Below, piece by piece: positions 1 to 5,965 of a stretch of 7,039 nucleotides of DNA; positions within the stretch are counted from its first letter, which is position 1, and every line of letters starts with the position of its first letter. The notes under the pieces were generated by a model. The model did no database searches. It had not been told where the DNA came from and saw nothing but the letters and a program-made list of their open reading frames with translations. A program made the position numbers and the translations under genes. Source of the stretch: Thermomonas sp. (GTDB lineage Bacteria > Pseudomonadota > Gammaproteobacteria > Xanthomonadales > Xanthomonadaceae); assembly GCA_024711415.1 (NCBI GenBank), contig JANJSW010000143.1, positions 1-7,039 of the forward strand. Reading direction: 5' to 3'.

Positions 1-2544
1 GTGCAGGGCCAGCAGAACACCACCAGCGCACAGTCAACGCCTGGCGCGCAGGCGGTCGACCTGCGCGGCCTCGGCCCCAACCACACGCTGGTGCTGGTCA
101 ATGGCCGCCGGATCGCCGACTTCCCGCTGCCGCTCAACAGCCGCAGCAACTTCACCGACATCGGCAACCTGCCGCTGGGCATGATCGACCGGGTCGAGAT
201 CCTGACCGGCAGTGCCTCGGCGGTGTACGGCTCCGACGCGATGGCCGGCGTGATCAACTTCATCCTGAAGAAGTCCGTCGACGGCACCATCCTCGACTAC
301 CGCTACGGCGACACCAGCCGCGGCGGCGGCGAGTCCCACCACCTGACCCTGACCAGCGGTTTCGAGCGCGGCGGCTTCACCGGCGTGGTCGGCCTGGAGC
401 TGCTCGACAAGAAGCCGCTGTGGGGCTACCAGCGCGGCGTCCAGGACTCCACCCTCGACGCCCCCACCTCGCGCCGCAGGCTGCCGCGCCTGACCGCGCA
501 GCTGTACGACTGGGATGACGACGTCAACATCGCCCCCGCCGACGGCTGCCAGGCCATGGCCGGCCTCAACGAAGGCACCACCGTGCTGGCGGAGGACCGC
601 TATGGCGAGCCCTACTGCGGCAGCGAACGCGCGATCGCCTATCGGACCATCCAGAACCAGCGCAAGGGCGCCAATGCCTACGGCGCCTTCGAATACACCG
701 TTTCCGACAGCCTGACCTGGTTCGCCGACGTGCAGCTGGGCTGGCAGGAGGTCAAGCTGCTGACCGGCACCAACGGCAACGACGTGGCCAGCGACCACAT
801 GGGCTGGGAGTTCCACGATCCGGCCTCGGCCAGCAACTACCGCCGCAAGATGTTCTTCAACGCCAACACCGGCCACTACGAGATCTGGTCGCGGCAATTC
901 ACCCCCGAGGAGATCGGCGGGCTTGGCAACCGCATGAACGTCACCACCGAGAAGACCCTGGCGGTGACCACGGGTTTCAACGGCACGTTCGGCGAGAACT
1001 GGGACTGGGAAGCCTCCTACAACCATTCCCAGTACAAGGCCGACGTGGGCATGCCGCGCATCCGCGCCGCCGCCGCCAACCGCCTGTTCCTGGGCGAACG
1101 CCTGGGTTATGACGACGACGGCTACGCGATCTACGCGCCGGACCCGGCGCGCCTGTTCACCCCGCTGACCGAAGCGGAGTTCGCCTCGATCGCGGCGATG
1201 TCGACGTTCCGCCCGAAATCGGACAACGACAACCTCAGCTTCACCGCCAGTACCCCGTCGCTGTTCACCCTGCCCGCCGGCGACGTCGGCTTTGCCGGCG
1301 CGCTGGAATACGGCAGCCAGTCCTACCGCATCAACCCGGACCCGCTGGCGCTGACCGAAGACGCCTATGTCGGCCCGCGCTACGGCGACGGCAGCGGCAG
1401 CCGCGACCGCTGGAGTGCCGCCGGCGAACTGCGCCTGCCTTTGCTGTCCTCGCTGCAGGCCAGCCTGGCCGGCCGTTATGACCGCTACAGCTACGGCGGC
1501 AAGCAGCCGGGCAAGTTCACCTGGAGCGCCGGCCTGGAATGGCGGCCGATCGATACCCTGCTGATGCGCGGTTCCTACGGCACAGGCTTCCGCGCCCCGG
1601 ACATGCATTACCTGTTCGCAGGCCAGGATTACTACCGCACCCGTTTCGCCACCGACTACTACCAGTGCCGCATCGACGAGCCGGGTTACGGCGACGGCGA
1701 CTGCTACGACGACGGCAGCTGGGACGTCAGCACCTTCGACGTCTACACCGGCAACCTCGCGCTGGACGTCGAAACCAGCCGCTCGATGACCGCAGGCTTC
1801 GTGTGGTCGCCCACCTCCGCGTTCGACATCGCGATGGACTTCTACAAGATCCGGGTGATGAACCAGGTGCAGGCGCAGGACCGCGAGGTGCTGCGGATGA
1901 CCGAAGCGGACTGCCGGCTCGGCAAGACCGCCGAAGGCGTGACCGTGGACATCAACTCGCCGACCTGCGTCGATGCGCTGGCGCGGGTGATCCGCGACGC
2001 CGACGGTGACATCACCAGCGTGCACTTCGCGCCGATCAACATCGCCCAGGAGGAAACCTCCGGCATCGACGTCACCGCCAACTACCGCTTGCAGACCGCG
2101 GTGGCCGGCGACTTCCGTTTCACCGCCAGCTACAACTGGGCGCGCCGCCACACCCGCATCCAGTACCCGGGCGATCCGTCCGAGGACATGCTGGACGTCA
2201 GCTTCAGCGCCACCACCCTGCCGCGCAGCAAGGGCAACATCGGCGCGACGTGGGACCGTGGCGCCTGGGGGGCGAGCCTGTTCGGCACCTACCTCGGCCG
2301 CGTGGCCAACTACGACAACGACGCCTGGACGCAGGCCACCTGGCGCTTCAACGCCGGCGCGCGCTACGACGTGAACGACCACTTCCGCGTATCGCTGACC
2401 GTCAACAACCTGCTCGACAAGATGCCGCCGAAGGATCCGACCTGGGCGAACTATCCGTACTACGACACCTCGTGGTTCGACAGCTTCGGCCGCAGCTTCT
2501 TCGTCCAGCTCACCTACAAGTTCGGCGGCAAGCCGCTGGACTGA
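1..2544 (+). CDS. TonB-dependent outer-membrane receptor, 5' end missing
   Basis: This is an outer-membrane active-transport receptor energised by TonB-ExbB-ExbD; the substrate cannot be told from sequence. The frame is open from base 1, and the visible part (about 847 residues) starts inside the plug domain, so base 1 (GTG, Val) is an internal codon and the signal peptide, TonB box and early plug lie outside the window. Plug hallmarks are visible: DLRGLGPNHTLVLVNGRR (residues 20-37), then MIDRVEILTGSASAVYGSDA (61-80) and AGVINFILKK (82-91). The remainder is a long beta-barrel with alternating strands and large loops. Cysteines occur in three close pairs (183/206, 556/568, 638/656), likely disulfides in extracellular loops. 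A TBDR-like segment around 518-532 (LLMRGSYGTGFRAPD) is also typical. The C-terminus has the aromatic strand signal FFVQLTYKF followed by six extra residues before TGA. A Rho-independent terminator follows. Family assignment is very secure; substrate is unknown. Confidence 0.96.
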   Translation: MQGQQNTTSAQSTPGAQAVDLRGLGPNHTLVLVNGRRIADFPLPLNSRSNFTDIGNLPLGMIDRVEILTGSASAVYGSDAMAGVINFILKKSVDGTILDYRYGDTSRGGGESHHLTLTSGFERGGFTGVVGLELLDKKPLWGYQRGVQDSTLDAPTSRRRLPRLTAQLYDWDDDVNIAPADGCQAMAGLNEGTTVLAEDRYGEPYCGSERAIAYRTIQNQRKGANAYGAFEYTVSDSLTWFADVQLGWQEVKLLTGTNGNDVASDHMGWEFHDPASASNYRRKMFFNANTGHYEIWSRQFTPEEIGGLGNRMNVTTEKTLAVTTGFNGTFGENWDWEASYNHSQYKADVGMPRIRAAAANRLFLGERLGYDDDGYAIYAPDPARLFTPLTEAEFASIAAMSTFRPKSDNDNLSFTASTPSLFTLPAGDVGFAGALEYGSQSYRINPDPLALTEDAYVGPRYGDGSGSRDRWSAAGELRLPLLSSLQASLAGRYDRYSYGGKQPGKFTWSAGLEWRPIDTLLMRGSYGTGFRAPDMHYLFAGQDYYRTRFATDYYQCRIDEPGYGDGDCYDDGSWDVSTFDVYTGNLALDVETSRSMTAGFVWSPTSAFDIAMDFYKIRVMNQVQAQDREVLRMTEADCRLGKTAEGVTVDINSPTCVDALARVIRDADGDITSVHFAPINIAQEETSGIDVTANYRLQTAVAGDFRFTASYNWARRHTRIQYPGDPSEDMLDVSFSATTLPRSKGNIGATWDRGAWGASLFGTYLGRVANYDNDAWTQATWRFNAGARYDVNDHFRVSLTVNNLLDKMPPKDPTWANYPYYDTSWFDSFGRSFFVQLTYKFGGKPLD

Positions 2545-2573
2545 GCAGGCCCTGCACGCACACGGCACCCCCT

Positions 2574-2599
2574 GCCCCGGCCCAGCCGGGGCTTTTTTT
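2574..2599 (+). terminator. Rho-independent terminator of the TonB-dependent receptor gene
   Basis: A perfect 8-bp GC-rich inverted repeat (GCCCCGGC at 2574-2581 and GCCGGGGC at 2585-2592) encloses a 3-base CCA loop and is followed at once by seven T (2593-2599). It lies 29 bases after the receptor stop codon, as expected for an intrinsic terminator on the plus strand. Read on the minus strand the T run becomes an A run before the hairpin and no T run follows, so it is not a good terminator for the converging operon. The gap 2545-2604 holds nothing else recognisable. Confidence 0.93.
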
Positions 2600-2604
2600 C
2601 GCGC

Positions 2605-3567
2605 TCAGTCCGCGCCGGGCAGCGCCTCGCCGACGAAGCGGCGGTAACCCAGGTAATGGTGGAACACGAAGCCATCGAACGCCGGGCGGCCGCGGTAGGC
2701 AGCCTCGACCTTGCCCGCTTCACGCTCGAACGCCGCCTCGCTCATGCCATGGAAGCTCAGCTTGGCCGGGTCGCCGGAATTGAACTCCAGCCCGATGACC
2801 ACGCGCTTGCCGGTGCGGCTGGCATAGTCCATCTCGTCCTGCGCATGCGACAGGATGGAGTCGCGACCCTCGGCGCGATTGCGGTAGTCCATCAGGGCGA
2901 TGTAATCGGTGAGATCGGCGACGTGTTCGCTGACCGGCTTGCGCACGCCTCGCCATTCCAGCGCGATGCCGTCCCACCAGAATGGCATCGCCGGACCGAT
3001 GGCCAGCGTCTGGCCGGACTTGCGCCTGGCCTCGAGCATCGCCGCGGTCATGTCGAGGAAGCCCCGCAGCAGGCGCGGGCGGGTGGCGTCCTCCCATTCG
3101 TCCAGCAGGTGCGGCTCGATGTCGTAGTTGACCCCGTCGAAGCGCTCGGCCGGCGCCGCAGCGGCGTTGTAGTCGAGCACCCGCTGCAGCATCGCCACCG
3201 CCTTGCGCTGGTGGCGCGGCAGCACGTAGCGCTCGGTGCCCAGGTACCACGAGCCCAGCAGCGCATACACGCGGATGCCGCGGGCATGCGCGCGGTGGAT
3301 GAAGGCGCGGTACAGCTGCGGCTGCTGCTCGATCAGGTTGCGCCGCTGGAACGCATCGGCATACAGATAGACGACACCGATCCGTTTGCGCTGCAGGAAC
3401 GCCAACGCCTCGTCCGCCACCGCCGGCGATTCCAGCATCGCGTACGAGGGTCCTTCCCAGGTCCACACCGCGCGCGGCGCCGCGGCCAGTTCCTGCGCGC
3501 AGGCATTGGTGGCCAGCGCCAGCAGCGCGCACAAGGCCAGCTGCATCGCCAGCCTGACGGGATTCAT
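2605..3567 (-). CDS. Secreted TIM-barrel protein, GH18-like putative glycoside hydrolase
   Basis: A 320-residue exported protein, probably periplasmic or extracellular, that may cut or trim a glycan. The N-terminus (Arg5, hydrophobic 7-19, Ala22-Cys23-Ala24 before Gln25) fits a Sec signal peptide cut after A24; Cys23 does not sit in a good lipobox. The rest reads as a complete eight-stranded TIM barrel, with strands near 33-38, 63-70, 98-108, 143-151, 187-198, 222-229, 256-263 and 298-310. Strand 4 is FDGVNYDIEP (143-152), matching the GH18 signature DxxDxDxE except for Asn147 at the second Asp; D149 and E151, the likely catalytic pair, are kept. Strand 6 holds IALMDYRN (223-230), like the GH18 M-x-Y motif, and aromatic residues (W36, W107, W197, W198) could line a sugar cleft. 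It starts with ATG overlapping the preceding gene's stop by 4 bases, behind a good Shine-Dalgarno. A GH18-clan relative is likely; substrate and exact family are unknown, and other TIM-barrel polysaccharide hydrolases (GH114/GH153/GH166-like) remain possible. Confidence 0.85.
   Translation of the reverse strand: MNPVRLAMQLALCALLALATNACAQELAAAPRAVWTWEGPSYAMLESPAVADEALAFLQRKRIGVVYLYADAFQRRNLIEQQPQLYRAFIHRAHARGIRVYALLGSWYLGTERYVLPRHQRKAVAMLQRVLDYNAAAAPAERFDGVNYDIEPHLLDEWEDATRPRLLRGFLDMTAAMLEARRKSGQTLAIGPAMPFWWDGIALEWRGVRKPVSEHVADLTDYIALMDYRNRAEGRDSILSHAQDEMDYASRTGKRVVIGLEFNSGDPAKLSFHGMSEAAFEREAGKVEAAYRGRPAFDGFVFHHYLGYRRFVGEALPGAD
3564..3567 (-). other. ATGA stop/start overlap between LtaS-type and GH18-like genes
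   Basis: On the minus strand ATGA carries the ATG of the hydrolase-like gene (3567-3565) and the TGA of the upstream enzyme gene (3566-3564). Such four-base overlaps normally allow termination-reinitiation, so the two products are probably made in linked amounts. Confidence 0.9.
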
Positions 3568-5963
3568 GAGGCGCTCCCGCCAACGTCCAGCGGCAGCCGG
3601 TAGCGCCCGCGCCCCAGCGGCTTGCCGGTTTCGGGATCCGAGGGCAGCACCGAGATGAAGTAGTGACCCGGCCCCAGTTTGGCCGGCAACGCCAGCATCA
3701 CTTCGCGGCGCTCGTGCGGCTGCAGGCGGATCGCGCTGCCGTAGCCTTCGCCGAGTTCGCGTCCGTCTTCCGCGGCCAGCACCGCCAGCGGCGCAAACAC
3801 CCGCGAATCGTGGGCGTCGCCATTGACGAAGGTCGCCGCCACCCGCACGCTGTTGCCGTCATTTTCCAGCCGCACCGCATCCAAACTTAACCCTGCCGGC
3901 AGCGCCACCACCGCCGCCACCGGCGGCACGGCTGCGGCCGGCGCCTCGCGGTACGCCACCAGCGCAGGCATGCCGCCTTCCGGGGAAAGCGCGAGCTTGC
4001 CCACGAAGGTGGCGTTGGCGGCCTGGTAAGCCTGCAACCGCGCGGTCACCTGCGCGCGCAGGCCTGAGTCGTCGACCTCGGAGGCGCGGATGCCGTCCTG
4101 CAGTTCGAACAGCCGGCCGTCGTGCAGGAACCAGCGACCGCTGACGAAGTCGGGCACGCTGGTCTTGGTCTGCTTGAGCGCGATCTCATGCCGGCTGCGG
4201 AACTCGCCGCCCATGTCCAGCCCGCCACCGGTCCAGGTCGCCTGCGCCGGCCGCTGCAGGCCGTAGGTATGCGACAGCAGCGCCAGCAGCGAGGGGGTGA
4301 CGTCGAGGTGCGAAGACACCGCGCGCACCCGCGCCGGCCTGCGCAACAGCGGCGAGTGGATCAGCAGCGGCACGTGGTAGCGCTCGATGTGGGTGTCCTG
4401 CGCGATCTCCGCCAGCCGGTGGTCGCCGGTGACCACGAAGATCGTGTCGGCATACCACGGCGCCTTGCTCACGGACTCGAAGTAGCGCCGCAGCTGGTCG
4501 TCGGTGTAGAGGATGGCGCTGTAGATGTCGGCCTGCGCGCGGTACTGCGCGCGCCGCGCCTCCGGCACGCCCAGCGCCTGCAGGCGCGGCTCGATGCGTG
4601 CCTTGTAGGCGGCCTGCCCCGGGAAGCTGTAACTGGTGTGCATGCTGATGGTCTGCACGCCCAGCACAAACGGCGCGCGCAGGCGGGCGCTGTCGGCCAG
4701 CACCCGCGACACCAGCTCGCGGTCCGGATAACCCCAGCCGCTGAACGGGTTGCGCTGGTAGCCGGAGCCGAAATTGCGCAGGTCGACGATCTCCTCGACT
4801 TCCTGCAGCTGCAGGTAGCCGCGCTCGTTGTCGAAGTCGCTGTCGGTGCCGTTGTAGAACGCGCTGCGGTAGCCCTGCCGATGCAGCACGTTGAACAGGC
4901 CGGCGTGGGCCGGCATCTTCGGCCCCAGCGCCGCGAAGCCCTGCTCGGCCAGCGGCAGCGAGCCGAACAGCGCCGGCAGCACGCCGAAAGTGCGACCCTG
5001 GTTGGCCAGGAAATTGTCGAAGTACAGGCTGCGCCCGGCCAGCTCGTCGAGGAACGGGGTGAAGCTGCCGAGCGGCGCGTCCGGGCCGGAGAACGAGCGC
5101 CCCAACCCTTCGACCACGATCACCACCAGGTTCGGCGGGCGCCCGTCGCGGGTCGGGCCGAAGTACGGGCCCAGCGCGTCGGGCGTGGCGTCGGGATGCA
5201 GGAACGGCCAGGCCGGATCGGTGACCGGCTCGACTGCCGACGCCGGCGCAGGTGGCATGCCGATCGATGCCGCGACCGCCGTGGCAGGCGCCGCCGAAGT
5301 GGCGCGCCACCAGCGCAGGCTGTCGGCGACGAAATATGCGCCCTTGCTGGTGGCCACTGCGCGCGCGTCCTCGCTGGCCAGCCCGCGCGCGCCCGGCGCC
5401 AGCGGCAGCAGCCATGCCAACACGCCGATGGCCACCACGCCGGCGAACAGGCCGGACCTGGCCCGCGCCGGCTGCCGGCTGCGCCAGACCAATCCGGCCC
5501 AGAGCAGCAGCAGCGGCAACAGCAACCCGGCCCAGCCGGGCGCGCCGATCCCCGCGCCCGCGCCACCCACGGTCGTGCGGATCTCGGCCGGGCCATAGCC
5601 GAACAGATCCGCACCCAGCGGCACCCGCGCCGCCAGGTAGTACTGCTCCAATCCCGCCTGCAGCAGCAGGAACAGCGACCACAGCGCACCCACCGCCAGC
5701 AGCGCCGCGCGTCGGCCCGGCAGGCTGGCCAGCGGCCAGGCAAGCAACAGCAGCAACGGCAGCGCGCGCAGCAGGAACAGCAGCTGGTTGCCGACCGCCA
5801 GCGCCACCAGCACCGGTGCGCCACCGGCTTCCGGCGCCGCACGCAACGCCGACCACAGCGCCAGCGCAAGCTGCGCCAGCAGCAACGCCGGCAGCCAGCC
5901 CCACAGGCGCGAGGTCGCCCCGCCCTTCGCCCCCGGCATCGCCACGGGCGCGCCCTGGCCCAT
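3564..5963 (-). CDS. LtaS/OpgB-type membrane-bound phosphoglycerol-transferase-like enzyme (alkaline phosphatase superfamily)
   Basis: A 799-residue inner-membrane protein whose catalytic domain faces the periplasm. Members of this family move phosphoglycerol (or similar) head groups from phospholipid onto a polymer or glycan. About five membrane segments lie at roughly 22-41, 50-65, 67-80, 86-105 and 142-160, with another hydrophobic stretch at 172-190. The sulfatase-fold domain spans about 277-655: PNLVVIVVEGLGRSF (277-291) with metal ligand E285; NQGRTFGVLPALFGSLP (321-337) with nucleophile T325; FYNGTDSDFDNERGYL (369-384); MHTSYSFPG (441-449) with H442; VTGDHR (511-516) with metal ligands D514/H515; SSHLDVTPSLLALL (550-563). 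A Cys/Ser formylglycine sulfatase motif is absent, so sulfatase activity is unlikely. Residues about 680-799 form an extra beta-rich domain not found in LtaS. The ATG overlaps the upstream stop (TAATG) with no clear Shine-Dalgarno; ATG at residue 9 (5939) is an alternative start. Fold and mechanism are well supported; donor and acceptor are unknown, and another phospho-head-group is possible. Confidence 0.9.
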   Translation of the reverse strand: MGQGAPVAMPGAKGGATSRLWGWLPALLLAQLALALWSALRAAPEAGGAPVLVALAVGNQLLFLLRALPLLLLLAWPLASLPGRRAALLAVGALWSLFLLLQAGLEQYYLAARVPLGADLFGYGPAEIRTTVGGAGAGIGAPGWAGLLLPLLLLWAGLVWRSRQPARARSGLFAGVVAIGVLAWLLPLAPGARGLASEDARAVATSKGAYFVADSLRWWRATSAAPATAVAASIGMPPAPASAVEPVTDPAWPFLHPDATPDALGPYFGPTRDGRPPNLVVIVVEGLGRSFSGPDAPLGSFTPFLDELAGRSLYFDNFLANQGRTFGVLPALFGSLPLAEQGFAALGPKMPAHAGLFNVLHRQGYRSAFYNGTDSDFDNERGYLQLQEVEEIVDLRNFGSGYQRNPFSGWGYPDRELVSRVLADSARLRAPFVLGVQTISMHTSYSFPGQAAYKARIEPRLQALGVPEARRAQYRAQADIYSAILYTDDQLRRYFESVSKAPWYADTIFVVTGDHRLAEIAQDTHIERYHVPLLIHSPLLRRPARVRAVSSHLDVTPSLLALLSHTYGLQRPAQATWTGGGLDMGGEFRSRHEIALKQTKTSVPDFVSGRWFLHDGRLFELQDGIRASEVDDSGLRAQVTARLQAYQAANATFVGKLALSPEGGMPALVAYREAPAAAVPPVAAVVALPAGLSLDAVRLENDGNSVRVAATFVNGDAHDSRVFAPLAVLAAEDGRELGEGYGSAIRLQPHERREVMLALPAKLGPGHYFISVLPSDPETGKPLGRGRYRLPLDVGGSAS
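3574..3578 (-). promoter_or_regulatory. Ribosome binding site of the GH18-like gene
   Basis: Read on the minus strand the sequence is GGGAG, six bases before the ATG at 3567-3565. It lies inside the end of the upstream coding region and supports this start, giving the last gene its own ribosome entry in addition to coupling by the ATGA overlap. Confidence 0.7.
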
Positions 5964-5965
5964 TA
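5961..5965 (-). other. TAATG stop/start overlap between YaiO-type and LtaS-type genes
   Basis: On the minus strand TAATG holds the TAA stop of the barrel gene (5965-5963) and the ATG of the membrane enzyme (5963-5961), sharing one base. No convincing Shine-Dalgarno precedes this ATG, so translation of the enzyme probably depends on ribosomes finishing the barrel gene. Confidence 0.85.

Noticed and set aside
34..2568. Very long minus-strand open frame (844 codons) opposite the TonB-dependent receptor
   Set aside because: It mirrors the receptor gene; the translation is low-complexity Val/Ala/Gly/Arg-rich with no domain, as expected antisense to GC-rich codons that seldom create stops. The plus frame has clear plug and barrel motifs.
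2605..3567. Lipoprotein anchoring of the GH18-like protein through Cys23
   Set aside because: The residues before Cys23 (Ala-Thr-Asn-Ala) do not make a good lipobox, and A22-C23-A24 fits an ordinary signal-peptidase I site.
2656..3603. Plus-strand open frame (315 codons) opposite the GH18-like gene
   Set aside because: No motifs, composition of a shadow frame, and it overlaps a minus-strand gene with signal peptide, complete TIM-barrel strands and a good ribosome binding site.
3564..5963. A true sulfatase
   Set aside because: The Cys/Ser-x-Pro-x-Arg formylglycine site is missing; the nucleophile position is Thr325 in an LtaS-type context.
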